A stretch of DNA of 64,000 nucleotides from Alphaproteobacteria bacterium (GTDB lineage Bacteria; Pseudomonadota; Alphaproteobacteria; Rhodobacterales; Rhodobacteraceae): assembly GCA_030431825.1 (NCBI GenBank), contig JAUIIJ010000005.1, positions 84,966 to 148,965 on the forward strand, in the 5' to 3' direction. The notes beneath the pieces were generated by a model that searched no databases, was not told the origin of the DNA, and saw nothing but the letters and a program-made list of their open reading frames with translations. This document shows, one piece after another, positions 52,320 to 61,393 of the stretch; positions within the stretch are counted from its first letter, which is position 1; every line of letters begins with the position of its first letter. The translations under genes were made by a program, and so were the position numbers.

Positions 52320-53624
52320 TTACAGATCGGGTTCGCGCAGGTCCTGGCGCTTCAGCCAGGCGAGATAGGTCGGGGCCACGCGCCTCACGATCGCGTGAAG
52401 CGGGAAAGGTTGCGGCTCGGTTAATGGCAGGGCCAGTTCCGCCTCGGGCCAACCCAGGGCGGCACGCGCCAGTTCACGCCCCAGGGCGGTGCCAAGCGCA
52501 ACGCCCCGCCCATTGCACCCGATCCAGGCCCAGCCATCGGGACCAAGCCGGTGCACCCGTGGGAACCGGTCGCGGTTCATACCGATATAGCCGGACCAGA
52601 CATGGGTCATCTCGGACATCCCAAGATCCGGAAACGCCTCTGCCAGATTGCGTGCGGCCTTGGCGCGCACCCGGTTGGCAACATCATGGCTGCCCATCAC
52701 GGCACCGCCGGTAATCAGCCGGTTCCGCGCATCATAGCGGAAAAACCGCAGGTCGCCACGCGTGTCCGATACCGCCTGCCGTCCGGGCAGAAGCGTTGTT
52801 CGCAGATTGTCGCTGACTGGTGGTGTCGACATCTGCCAGCTCAGGACAGGCACCACCGAACGCGCGATGCGTGGCGCAAGGCGCGGTTTCAGCTCGCCGG
52901 TATAGGCGTTGGACGCGAGGATCAGGGCACGTGCCCGCACGATCCCATCGGGTGTTTCAATCACCCATTCCGCACCGTCCCGTCTGTATGCGGTCGCCGG
53001 GGTGGCTTCGTGGATCACCGCGCCCAATCCCTCGGCCGCTCGTGCCATCGCCCGAGCCAGAGCCAACGGGTTGATGTGGCCCCCGGTACGATTGTACATG
53101 CCGCCATACCAGAAATCCGAGCCGAGCAGGTCGGCGGTTTCCGCCGCATCCTTGAGTTCCGCGGGGAAACCGTAGCGTTGCCAGGCCTCGACCCGCTTTT
53201 GCGACAGCTTCACCCGCCCGGGGCTGTGTGCCGGCTGGAACCAGCCGCTCTGTTCGGCTTCGGCCTGCATGTCGAACTCGCGGACCAGATCAAAGAGCGT
53301 ATCGGCGGAATGTCCGATCAGATCGACCATGCGACGGCCTGCATCGCCGTAGCGGCTGACCCAGGCGTCGGGCTCGGCCGATGTGAGGATCGGGATGACC
53401 TGGCCATTGTTTCGTCCCGATGCGCCCCAGCCCACCGCTTTGCCCTCGAGTACAGTGACCGAACGGCGATCGCGCGCTGCCTCGATAGCGGCGGAGAGGC
53501 CGGTGAAACCGGCCCCGATAATTACGATGTCGGTCTCGGCCGAGCCCTGCAATGGCGGACTGAGCGGACGCTCCGGGGCGGTTGCGGCCCAGAGCGATTG
53601 GGGAAATTCGACGGTTTCGGGCAT
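52320..53624 (-). CDS. FAD-dependent oxidoreductase (DAO family) in dipeptide-transport operon
   Basis: 434-residue DAO-type flavoprotein. FAD motif ETDIVIIGAGFTGLSAAIEAARD near residues 29-51, then GWGASGRNNGQVIPIL, and C-terminal WAWIGCNGRGVALGTALGRELARA. The pattern is that of PuuB/OrdL-like oxidases. Start overlaps the ATPase stop (ATGA), linking it to import. Substrate unknown; an N-substituted amino acid delivered by the transporter would fit the downstream hydrolases. Confidence 0.9.
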   Translation of the reverse strand: MPETVEFPQSLWAATAPERPLSPPLQGSAETDIVIIGAGFTGLSAAIEAARDRRSVTVLEGKAVGWGASGRNNGQVIPILTSAEPDAWVSRYGDAGRRMVDLIGHSADTLFDLVREFDMQAEAEQSGWFQPAHSPGRVKLSQKRVEAWQRYGFPAELKDAAETADLLGSDFWYGGMYNRTGGHINPLALARAMARAAEGLGAVIHEATPATAYRRDGAEWVIETPDGIVRARALILASNAYTGELKPRLAPRIARSVVPVLSWQMSTPPVSDNLRTTLLPGRQAVSDTRGDLRFFRYDARNRLITGGAVMGSHDVANRVRAKAARNLAEAFPDLGMSEMTHVWSGYIGMNRDRFPRVHRLGPDGWAWIGCNGRGVALGTALGRELARAALGWPEAELALPLTEPQPFPLHAIVRRVAPTYLAWLKRQDLREPDL

Positions 53625-55276
53625 CAGGCGGCATCCGTTCCACGAACTGGTGGCGTCCAGTGCCGCCCCGGAATTGAAGACAGCAAGGTGCGGGTATAAT
53701 CGTGTTGCGGATCGGCAAAAACCGAGGCAGTCGGCCCGCCCTCGACGATCTCTCCCTTTTGCATGACGATGATGCTGTCGCAGAGCTGGGCGGCAACGCG
53801 CAGATCGTGTGTCACAAAGAGCAGCGACAGGTTCATCCGGTCGCGCAGGTCCGCGAGCAGTTTCAGAACCTGGGCCTGGACACTCACGTCAAGCGCCGAC
53901 ACTGGTTCATCCGCAACGATGACCTGGGGTTCCAGCGCGAGCGCGCGCGCGATGCCGATGCGCTGTCGCTGGCCCCCCGAGAATTCGTGCGGAAAGCGAT
54001 TGGCGGCGGCGGGCGACAGCTCGACCAGTTCAAGCAGGTCGCGTGCCCGGTTGCGCGCCTTGAGCGGGTCCTCGCCGTGCACGATCGGTCCCTGTGCGAT
54101 CAGATCGACCACCCGTTTGCGAGGGTTTAGCGAGGCCATCGGGTCCTGAAAGACCATCTGGATATCCTTGCGCATCCGTCGCATGTCGCGCGGGCTCAGG
54201 GCCAGCAGGTCCTGAGCCCCGAGATTGACCTCTCCGCCGTCGGCATCGAGCAGGCGCGTGACCAGCCGCGAAACCGTTGTCTTGCCCGATCCGCTTTCAC
54301 CGACGACGCCGAGTGTTTCGCCCTGGTGCAGTTTGAAGCTCAGGTCTTTTACCGCGACCACTGCCTTGCGTCTGCCGGATAGCAGGCCGCCGCGTGCAGC
54401 AAAGGTTTTCCTGAGGTTTGTCCCGCTCAGCACCACGGGCTTTCCCGACATCGGCTTGGGGGGCGGCGGTACAAGATCAGGAACCGAGGCAATCAGCGTC
54501 TTGGTATAGGGATGCTGCGGTGTATTCAGAACCTGCGATGCCGGCCCCTGTTCGACGACTTCGCCTTCACGAAGCACGATGACCTGATCCGCGATTTCCG
54601 CGACGACACCGAAATCATGGGTGATGAAAAGGATGCCTGCATCGTCCTGTTCCTGAAGTTCGCGGATCAGCTTCAGGATCTGAAGCTGGGTCGTCACGTC
54701 GAGTGCGGTGGTGGGCTCATCGGCAATCACCAGCCTGGGGGAAAGCGATAGGGCCATGGCGATCATCACACGCTGACGCTGACCGCCGGAAATCTGGTGG
54801 GGATAGGCATTGTAGGCCGATTCAGGATCGGGAATATGCACCCGGTTCAGCATCTCGATCGCCCGCCTCCTGCGCGCCGCCTTGTCTGCGGGCGCGTGCA
54901 GCCGGAAAACCTCGTCGATCTGCCAGCCAACGGTTTTTTGCGGATTGAGCGCGGTCATCGGCTCCTGGAAGATCATCGACATCCGGTTGCCCCGAAGATC
55001 ACGCATTTCGCGTTCCGATTTAGACAGGATGTCTTCGCCCATGAAGCGGATATCTCCCCCTGCCAGCCGGACATGCGGTTCCGGCAAGAGACGCATCACC
55101 GCGCCGGCGGTCAGCGATTTTCCCGAGCCGGACTCGCCCACCATGCAGACGATCTCGCCGGGGTTCAGAACGAGATCGAGCCCGTCAAGTGCATAGGGTC
55201 TGTCGGCGCCCTTGGGCAAGGCGATACGCAGGTCGCGGATCTCCAGAACCGGCGTCTTCTTCCTGTCGGCGATCAT
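53624..55276 (-). CDS. Peptide-type ABC transporter, two ATPase domains fused (DppD-DppF-like)
   Basis: 550-residue double ATPase. First domain: Walker A GESGSGKS at residues 47-54, ISGGQRQRVMIAMAL, ADEPTTALDVTTQ; second domain after about residue 290: GESGSGKTTVSRLV, FSGGQRQRIGIARAL, ADEPVSALDVSVQ. Both halves look catalytically complete, including the C-terminal extension HPYTKTLIASVP/HDYTRTLLSSIP that precedes the iron-sulfur or peptide-loading tail of this family. Overlaps DppC-like and oxidase genes at both ends by ATGA. Confidence 0.94.
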   Translation of the reverse strand: MIADRKKTPVLEIRDLRIALPKGADRPYALDGLDLVLNPGEIVCMVGESGSGKSLTAGAVMRLLPEPHVRLAGGDIRFMGEDILSKSEREMRDLRGNRMSMIFQEPMTALNPQKTVGWQIDEVFRLHAPADKAARRRRAIEMLNRVHIPDPESAYNAYPHQISGGQRQRVMIAMALSLSPRLVIADEPTTALDVTTQLQILKLIRELQEQDDAGILFITHDFGVVAEIADQVIVLREGEVVEQGPASQVLNTPQHPYTKTLIASVPDLVPPPPKPMSGKPVVLSGTNLRKTFAARGGLLSGRRKAVVAVKDLSFKLHQGETLGVVGESGSGKTTVSRLVTRLLDADGGEVNLGAQDLLALSPRDMRRMRKDIQMVFQDPMASLNPRKRVVDLIAQGPIVHGEDPLKARNRARDLLELVELSPAAANRFPHEFSGGQRQRIGIARALALEPQVIVADEPVSALDVSVQAQVLKLLADLRDRMNLSLLFVTHDLRVAAQLCDSIIVMQKGEIVEGGPTASVFADPQHDYTRTLLSSIPGRHWTPPVRGTDAA

Positions 55277-56151
55277 GTCTGTTTCTGCCTTGGGTTCAGC
55301 GCATCATTCAGCCCTTCGCCAAGCAGCGAGAACGACAATACCGTAAGCACGATGGCGATACCGGGGATCGCGGCGCAGTACCACGCCGTGCGCAGTACCG
55401 CACGACCCTGACCGATCATGTTGCCCCAGCTCGCGTAATTCGGATCGCCTAGTCCAAGGAATGCCAGCGCGCTTTCCAGCAGAATCGACAAGGCCATGAT
55501 CACCGATGCATAGACAATGATCGGCGGCAGGGCATTGGGCAGGATTTCACGAAAGATCAGTGCAGTGTTCGAGACGCCCAGGTTTCGGGCGGCATCTACG
55601 AATTCCCGGTTCCGCAGCGACATGAATTCGGCGCGCACCATGCGGGCGGGTGCGGTCCAGCTGACGATGCCGATGGCCAGGGTGATCCATTCAATCCTGG
55701 AACCGAGAATGGCCACCAGTGTCAGGAGCAGCACGAAATTCGGGATGGTCTGAAACGCTTCTGTTATGCGCATAAGAACGTCGTCCACCCACCCGCCGAA
55801 ATAGCCTGACAACGCGCCAATCACGATGCCGATAGCGATCGAGATCAGAGTGGCGACGACCCCGACCAGAAGCGATATGCGTGCGCCGTAAAACAGTCCG
55901 GCAAAGATATCGCGACCCAGCTGGTCGGTGCCAAGGGGGGTTGCGGCGTCGACAAACGGCGCGGTCAGCGGCTCGCCGGCGCGACCCAGCGGATCGCCGG
56001 GGGCGACAAGGCCCGCGGTCAGTGCCATCAGGACGACGATCACAAACAGGAACAGGCCGAGCAGCGCCGCGCGGTTGCGGCGATAGCGCTGCCAGAGAAC
56101 GACCAGGCGCGAGGGTTCGGGGGGGCGCAGATCCGTGTCCAGAGTGGTCAT
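55273..56151 (-). CDS. Peptide-type ABC transporter permease (DppC-like)
   Basis: 292-residue inner-membrane permease. N-terminal cytoplasmic PPEPSRLVVLWQRYRRNRAALLG followed by a hydrophobic helix and the family's GTDQLGRDIFAGLFYGARISLLVG segment (about residues 75-98), then the EAA loop FVDAARNLGVSNTALIFREILPN. ATGA overlaps with both DppB-like and ATPase genes. Complete. Confidence 0.94.
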   Translation of the reverse strand: MTTLDTDLRPPEPSRLVVLWQRYRRNRAALLGLFLFVIVVLMALTAGLVAPGDPLGRAGEPLTAPFVDAATPLGTDQLGRDIFAGLFYGARISLLVGVVATLISIAIGIVIGALSGYFGGWVDDVLMRITEAFQTIPNFVLLLTLVAILGSRIEWITLAIGIVSWTAPARMVRAEFMSLRNREFVDAARNLGVSNTALIFREILPNALPPIIVYASVIMALSILLESALAFLGLGDPNYASWGNMIGQGRAVLRTAWYCAAIPGIAIVLTVLSFSLLGEGLNDALNPRQKQT

Positions 56152-57137
56152 GCGAGTTCGATCCGGCTGTCGAGACGTGCATAAAGCAGGTCGGTCAGGA
56201 AATTGACGGCGACAACGATCACCGAGCTGAGAAAGATGATACCCATCAGAGTGTTCATGTCGCGCTGAACCACCGATTGATAGGCAAGCTGGCCCAGACC
56301 CGGCAGGGTGAAGATGGTTTCAACCACGACCGATCCGCCCAGAACCGTGGAGAATTGCAGCCCAAAAAGCGTCACGACCGGCAGGAGCGCGTTGCGCATG
56401 ATGTGGTGGAACATCAATCGGGTCTCTCCCGCGCCCTTGGCCCGTGCCGTGCGTACGAAATCAAGCTCGGCGACCTCCATGACCGAAGACCGCATCAGCC
56501 GCAGGTAGAAAGAAAGGTAGATCAGCGACAATGCCGCCGTCGGCATGACGAGATGCAGCGCCACGTCGACAACATGATCCCAACCGGTATAGAAGGCGGC
56601 GATGCTCTTGATGCCGCCAACCGGCAACCACCCGAGCTTGACCGAAAAAAGCAGCATCATCATCAGTGAAAGAAAGAAGCTGGGTGTTGCGTAGAACACC
56701 AGCCCGAGCGTCGAAATCAGGTTGTCGGTCAGCGAGTAAGCGCGGCGTGCGGCGATGGCTCCAAGCGCGACGCCGACCGTGAAGGCGATGCCTAGCGAGG
56801 TTGCCATCAGCAACAGCGTGACCCCGATCCGGTCGAGAAGCACTGTTGATACCGGTTGCTCATAGACGAAAGACCAGCCGAAGTCGAAAGTGGCGAGCTT
56901 GGCCATATAGCGCCAGAGCTGTACCCAGACCGGCTGATCGAGGCCATATTCTTCGCGCAGGCGTGCGATGAAATTGGCGTCGGCGCCGCCCATGTCACCA
57001 ACCAGCGCATCGACCGTGTCGCCGGGCGCAAGCTTGAGGAGAAGAAACGTGCCGATCATGATCAGAACGATCACCGGCACCGCCTGAACGAGGCGCCTGA
57101 GCGCATAGAGCAGGATCGGAGGCAGGGTTAAACGCAT
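56148..57137 (-). CDS. Peptide-type ABC transporter permease (DppB-like)
   Basis: 329-residue permease from ATG 57137 (MRLTLPPILLYALRRLVQAVPVIVLIMIG), the usual DppB N-terminus; a GTG at 57152 would add five residues and no good ribosome site decides between them. Landmarks: ALRRLVQAVPVIVLIMIGTFLLLKLAPGD, and the EAA loop MEVAELDFVRTARAKGAGETRLMFHHIMRNA (partly quoted, about residues 185-215). Separated by 140 bp from the binding-protein gene, unlike the other overlaps in this operon. Confidence 0.93.
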   Translation of the reverse strand: MRLTLPPILLYALRRLVQAVPVIVLIMIGTFLLLKLAPGDTVDALVGDMGGADANFIARLREEYGLDQPVWVQLWRYMAKLATFDFGWSFVYEQPVSTVLLDRIGVTLLLMATSLGIAFTVGVALGAIAARRAYSLTDNLISTLGLVFYATPSFFLSLMMMLLFSVKLGWLPVGGIKSIAAFYTGWDHVVDVALHLVMPTAALSLIYLSFYLRLMRSSVMEVAELDFVRTARAKGAGETRLMFHHIMRNALLPVVTLFGLQFSTVLGGSVVVETIFTLPGLGQLAYQSVVQRDMNTLMGIIFLSSVIVVAVNFLTDLLYARLDSRIELA

Positions 57138-57277
57138 GGGTGGGGCATCCACTTCCGGGACGATTTGATCGCGCCGGGCCGCATGGGCGTGTTGATGCCC
57201 GCCCCGGATGGGCGGGCGTATGCGCGATGCCGCCTCGTCCCCGTGTCGGCCAGGGATCGGGGCGGCGCCGCGTCAGA

Positions 57278-58873
57278 TCATTGCGAGAGCCACAGGTCGT
57301 ACCAGCTGGACGAGTTCCAGCGGGGCGTATTGTGGTGATTTTGAGCCTTTTTCGAGGTGACCGAGATGAAGGGATGTTCGATGGCGAAAATCACCGGCAG
57401 CTCTTCCATCGCCTTACGTTGGATTGCGTGGTACATGTCGGCGCGCTTTTCCGGGTCGAGCTCGGAGGCTGCATCGTCGATCATCTGGTCCATCTCTTCA
57501 CTCTTCCAGCCGAACTGGTTCGTCCAGGGCGTGCCGTTCGGCTGGCCCGAGCGCAGCCAGACCATCGTGGACACCGCCGGGTCGGACCGGAATTGATGCC
57601 AGCCATTGGCCGTATCGAAGTCATGGTCGCGATAGACACCGTTGAGGAAGCCGGGAGCATCGTTGGTCAGCAGTTCGACGTCGATGTCGATTTCCTTCAT
57701 CGCCTGCGCGAAATACTCGGCCCAGAGCTGGGTATACTCGCCCCAGGGTGCCGGCCGGTGGCGCAGTTTGAAGCGGAACCCGTCATCCTTGACCGGATAG
57801 CCGGCCTCGTCGAGCATCTGCTTTGCCAGTTCCGGATCATAGGGGTAGGTCGGTACGTCGTCGGTGTAGTTTGCGCCCCCCGCACTCGGAATCGGGCCGC
57901 GACCGGGCTTGGCAAATCCGCGCATGATCGTGTCGATGGCATAGTCGATATCAAGCCCGTGATACATCGCCTGGCGCACCTTCAGATCGGCCACGATCGG
58001 ATTGCGATGATTGAATTCGACTGTCGAGTGGGCGACGTTGTTTTCGTATCCTCGCGTTCCGACGTCGAATCTTTCGTCATTGGAGAGCCGCTCGATATCG
58101 GCCATCGAGACACCGATGAATCCCGATTCATGTACTTCCCCGGCCTCCAGCGCGGCGGCGGCGGCGGATTTGTCCTTGATGAAGCGCCAGACGATCCGGT
58201 CAAGATACGGATATTCAGGGCCGCGCCAATACTCATCGTTCCTGACCGCCATGACATACTGGCCGCGCTCGTATTCGACGAACTTGAACGGCCCGGTGCC
58301 GACCGGCGCGGTATTGTGCTTGTTCTTCAGGATGTCGGTGCCTTCGTAAAGATGTTTGGGGACGGGGTGTCCCAGATCGGGCATGGCAGCCACGAACAGT
58401 TCGATCGGCATCGGCTTGGAATAGTTGAAAACGGCCGTGTACGGATCGGGGCAGTCGACCCCTTCCAGATTGGCTTGCAGCGCCGAGGAGTAATTGAGCA
58501 ACTCCTTCCACATCTCCATGGCGGTAAAGGCTACGTCATCGCAGGTGAAGGGCTTGCCGTCATGCCAGTTCACGCCTTCGCGCAGCTTGAGGGTGATGCT
58601 GAGCCCGTCTTCCGAGCCGCTCCACTCGGTGGCGAGAACCGGGACATAGCCATCATAGCTCTTGTCGATGAGCGGCTCCACGATCTTGCCCGATATGTTG
58701 TAGACGCCTGTCGAGGCGCGCAAAGCCGGGTTGAGTGTCCGCTGTTCCGAAATCATATGCGTGATGAAAGTGCCGCCTCTCTGCACATCCTGCGCTGTTG
58801 CGCCACCGGGCAGAGACGTCAGCGCGGCAATACCGAACGCGGCGCATCCGAGCCACTTGAGCAATCCCTTCAT
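57278..58873 (-). CDS. Peptide-type ABC transporter substrate-binding protein (family 5)
   Basis: 531-residue DppA/OppA-type periplasmic receptor, first gene of the operon. Start at 58873 with GGGGGAAA upstream. Signal peptide MKGLLKWLGCAAFGIAALTS, cleavage near GATA-QD. Family landmarks: FITHMISEQRTLNPAL, EPLIDKSYDGYVPVLATEWSGSEDGLSITLKLREGVNWHDGKPFTCDDVAFTA (in part), and GTGPFKFVEYERGQYV. Ligands of this family range from dipeptides to sugars, nickel and opines; downstream oxidase and hydrolases suggest an N-substituted amino acid. Confidence 0.93.
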   Translation of the reverse strand: MKGLLKWLGCAAFGIAALTSLPGGATAQDVQRGGTFITHMISEQRTLNPALRASTGVYNISGKIVEPLIDKSYDGYVPVLATEWSGSEDGLSITLKLREGVNWHDGKPFTCDDVAFTAMEMWKELLNYSSALQANLEGVDCPDPYTAVFNYSKPMPIELFVAAMPDLGHPVPKHLYEGTDILKNKHNTAPVGTGPFKFVEYERGQYVMAVRNDEYWRGPEYPYLDRIVWRFIKDKSAAAAALEAGEVHESGFIGVSMADIERLSNDERFDVGTRGYENNVAHSTVEFNHRNPIVADLKVRQAMYHGLDIDYAIDTIMRGFAKPGRGPIPSAGGANYTDDVPTYPYDPELAKQMLDEAGYPVKDDGFRFKLRHRPAPWGEYTQLWAEYFAQAMKEIDIDVELLTNDAPGFLNGVYRDHDFDTANGWHQFRSDPAVSTMVWLRSGQPNGTPWTNQFGWKSEEMDQMIDDAASELDPEKRADMYHAIQRKAMEELPVIFAIEHPFISVTSKKAQNHHNTPRWNSSSWYDLWLSQ

Positions 58874-59279
58874 AATATTTCCCCCTGTTCGCTGCCGTTC
58901 GTGAAAAAATTTGGCGACAGCATTGTTAGACGTGGGCAGTCTGTGCAGGCAAGGTGTGTGGGTCAAGGAAAATTGCTACATTTGTGATGAAATAAAGAAA
59001 TCGAACCTAGGAAATACGCAAATACTAGGATACTGAAATCAGGAACCCTGATGAAAGAGGGGATGATGCAACGCGTTGTCTGGATGGCGGGCGCGGGATC
59101 GGGACTCGGCGCGGGGATTTGCACGCGGAACCGCACTGGGCCGGAAATGCTGATTGCGCATTTGCCACCGACATCCCCACCACATCCGGCGATGTGACGG
59201 ATCGGACCGGTAAGGAGCCAATGTCTGCCGGACCGGGAAAAGAGACGAATGACGACCATATCTCAACAGGAGTTTCCAC
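58874..59279. other. 406-bp divergent gap with a decayed SDR fragment
   Basis: Promoter region for the transport operon (minus) and the VOC gene (plus). AT-rich between 58960 and 59040, with CTAGGAAATAC (59007) and CTAGGATAC (59025) as direct repeats and CCTAG/CTAGG as an inverted pair. The right part holds the SDR remnant listed separately. Confidence 0.55.
59063..59230 (+). pseudogene. Short-chain dehydrogenase N-terminal remnant, frameshifted
   Basis: The first frame reads MMQRVVWMAGAGSGLGAGI, the Rossmann start of an SDR (GxxxGxG). A shift then puts a second frame in play that reads ADCAFATDIPTTSGDVTD, matching the Asp-containing second strand and DVTD region of SDRs. Only about 50 residues' worth remains, with no catalytic YxxxK part. 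A dead fragment upstream of the VOC gene. Confidence 0.55.
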
Positions 59280-60140
59280 ATGAGTCATCCCGTGAAAGGC
59301 ATCGATCACTGTTACGTTCTGGTTCATGATCTCGACGACGCCGCCGACCGCTATCGGGCAATGGGATTCACCCTGTCTCCGCGCGGGCTCCATTCCGAGG
59401 CAAAGGGATCGGCAAATTACACGGTCATGTTTCCGGATGACTATTTCGAACTTCTGGGGCTGGTTCGCGCGACCGAGTTGAACGCCAACCGGCGCGCGGC
59501 ACTGGAGAACCAGGGGCAGGGGCTGCATGCGGTGGCTTGCCGTATCGATGATGCCGAGGCGGCGGCAGACGCGCTGGCTGAACTTGGCATCGGCACCCGT
59601 GATCCGAGCAGTTTCGAGCGCCCTGTGCCGCTGCCCGGAGGGGACACCGGTGTGGCGGCGTTCTCGACCGTGGCCTATGCCGCAGAAGAGGTTCCGCTGG
59701 GCACGGTATTCATGTGCCAGCACAAAACGCCCGAAACGGTTTGGATCAAAGAGCTTTTGCAGCATGCGAACACGGCTTGCGGGCTTGATGCCATCATCGC
59801 CCTGAGCGCGCGGCCCGAGGCGGATGCGACTGCTTTTGCCCGGCTCTGGGCCGATGGAAAGATGGTGCAGGGCCGGCTTGGCGTGACCGTTGAAACCGGG
59901 GTGAATTCGGCTCCACTGGTCCTGATGCGAGAACAGGAGATGACGGCGCATTACCCCGGCGCAGACCTGAGCCGGATCGCGCAGAAGGCGTTTGCCGGGC
60001 TACGCGTCAAGGTTGCCGATTTGGATACGGCGCGCGACTGTCTTGGCAACGCCGGGATCGCGGCCATCGAAACGCCCGATGGCGTCGCGGTTCCACCGGA
60101 ATGTGGTTGTGGTGCAATCGTGGAATTCGTCCCGGCATGA
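59280..60140 (+). CDS. VOC/glyoxalase-like domain protein
   Basis: 286-residue vicinal-oxygen-chelate fold protein with two repeats, of the glyoxalase-like (PF13468-type) group. Pattern: GIDHCYVLVHDLDDAADRYRAMGFTLSPRG, with the metal-type His10 at the start of the fold, and NYTVMFPDDYFELLGLV, and a second repeat later in the protein. Whether it binds metal or catalyses is unclear. GGAG lies 8 bases upstream of the ATG at 59280. Its stop overlaps the Lrp-type regulator start (ATGA). Confidence 0.85.
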   Translation: MSHPVKGIDHCYVLVHDLDDAADRYRAMGFTLSPRGLHSEAKGSANYTVMFPDDYFELLGLVRATELNANRRAALENQGQGLHAVACRIDDAEAAADALAELGIGTRDPSSFERPVPLPGGDTGVAAFSTVAYAAEEVPLGTVFMCQHKTPETVWIKELLQHANTACGLDAIIALSARPEADATAFARLWADGKMVQGRLGVTVETGVNSAPLVLMREQEMTAHYPGADLSRIAQKAFAGLRVKVADLDTARDCLGNAGIAAIETPDGVAVPPECGCGAIVEFVPA

Positions 60141-60691
60141 GCGGCGATGTCGGCAACACCAGCGAAGAGAGCGACGGCAAGCCCGTCGCCCGGCCACGAC
60201 GTACGGGGATCAAGCCTGCCGTGTCCCTGACCTTTGACGAGACCGACCAGAAAATTCTGGATATCCTTCAGGAGGATGCTGATACCGTGGTCAGCTCAAT
60301 CGCCAGAGAGGTGGGGCTGTCACAAACCCCGTGCTGGCGCAGGATCAAGCGCATGGAAGAGGCAGGGCTGATAAAGAAGCGCGTCGTGCTCGTCGATCAG
60401 TGTAGGGCCAATGTGCCGATGACCATCTTCATCGGCGTAACGGCATCACGTCACGAAATATCCTGGCTTGAAAAATTCTGTGAATTGGTCGAGGAGATTC
60501 CCGAGATCGTCGAGGCCTATCGCATGACCGGCGCGATTGACTATATCCTGAAGGTCGTGGTGCCCGACGTGGCCGCCTATGATGCGGTTTACAAAAAGAT
60601 GATCGAACGCCTCGATTTCACGCATGTGAACTCGATGATCTCGATGGAAGAACTGAAATTTACCACCGCGATACCTACGAAATATCTATGA
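60137..60691 (+). CDS. Lrp/AsnC family transcriptional regulator
   Basis: 184-residue Lrp-type regulator with an unusually long 30-residue N-terminal extension (MSGDVGNTSEESDGKPVARP...) before the HTH (DETDQKILDILQEDADTVVSSIAREVGLSQTPCWRRIKRMEEAG). The C-terminal RAM domain ends with ISMEELKFTTAIP. The QTPCWRRI helix is typical of the subgroup controlling amino-acid catabolism. ATG overlaps the VOC stop, so the two are one transcription unit. The target may be the VOC gene or the divergent transport operon (inference). Confidence 0.93.
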   Translation: MSGDVGNTSEESDGKPVARPRRTGIKPAVSLTFDETDQKILDILQEDADTVVSSIAREVGLSQTPCWRRIKRMEEAGLIKKRVVLVDQCRANVPMTIFIGVTASRHEISWLEKFCELVEEIPEIVEAYRMTGAIDYILKVVVPDVAAYDAVYKKMIERLDFTHVNSMISMEELKFTTAIPTKYL

Positions 60692-60694
60692 GTG

Positions 60695-60720
60695 GGCCGG
60701 TCGGGATTTGTCGCCCGGCC
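60695..60720. terminator. Possible hairpin between convergent genes
   Basis: GGCCGG (60695-60700) and CCGGCC (60715-60720) flank a 14-base loop, a few bases past the Lrp stop. Short stem, no U-run. Confidence 0.35.
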
Positions 60721-60763
60721 GATCCCGTCTACACAGGCGCTCGCTGCACGTCTCGTTGAAATA

Positions 60764-61393
60764 CTAGCCTGCAGGAATGTCGCCTGCGGCCCTGGGCACG
60801 TGATACCCCCTTTTCACCGCATCGCGGGCAAGGAGCCGCTGATACCAGGCGCGGACATTCGGATAGTCTTTCAGGTCGATGTCCTGCCATTCATGGCGCG
60901 ATACCCACGGCCAGATCGCCATATCGGCGATGCTGTAGTCGTCGCAGACATGCTCGCGCCCCTCCAGACGCGTGTTCAGGACCTTGTAGAGCCGCCGCAC
61001 CTCGTTGCGAAAGCGGGTTTCCGCATACTCGGCCTTGCCGGGATTGAAATGCAGGAAATGATGCGCCTGACCAGCCATGGGGCCAAATCCGCCCATCTGC
61101 CACATCAGCCATTCCAGAACACGGGCGCGTCCTTCGGGGTCGTCAGGAATGAACCTGCGGTATTTGTCCGCCAGATAAACCATGATCGCGCCGGATTCCA
61201 TCATGTGCAGACCGTTCTCTTGATCGACGATCGCCGGGATCTTGTTGTTGGGGCCGATGGCCAGGAATTCCGGCGTCATCTGCTCATCCTTGCCGATATC
61301 GATTGCGTGGGCGGTGTAGGGCACCCCCAGTTCTTCCAGCAGGATGGAGACCTTGCGCCCGTTGGGCGTGGTCCAAGTGTACAGGTCGATCAT
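60764..61393 (-). CDS. Glutathione S-transferase (YfcG/Nu-class-like)
   Basis: 209-residue cytosolic GST. N-terminal thioredoxin fold MIDLYTWTTPNGRKVSILLEELG, where the Nu-class TTPNGRKV motif is plain, with the cis-proline segment NNKIPAIVD and GSH-binding ESGAIMVYLADKY (about residues 66-78). Helical C-terminal domain includes DDYSIADMAIWPWV. This class often has disulfide-bond reductase activity with glutathione. Start at 61393. No obvious operon partner; the next upstream gene on the strand is the thiamine-diphosphate enzyme, 256 bp away. Confidence 0.92.
   Translation of the reverse strand: MIDLYTWTTPNGRKVSILLEELGVPYTAHAIDIGKDEQMTPEFLAIGPNNKIPAIVDQENGLHMMESGAIMVYLADKYRRFIPDDPEGRARVLEWLMWQMGGFGPMAGQAHHFLHFNPGKAEYAETRFRNEVRRLYKVLNTRLEGREHVCDDYSIADMAIWPWVSRHEWQDIDLKDYPNVRAWYQRLLARDAVKRGYHVPRAAGDIPAG

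Noticed and set aside
57140..58987. 615-codon open frame on the plus strand across the peptide-binding-protein gene
   Set aside because: Exact antisense of a well-recognised family-5 binding protein; no family features of its own.
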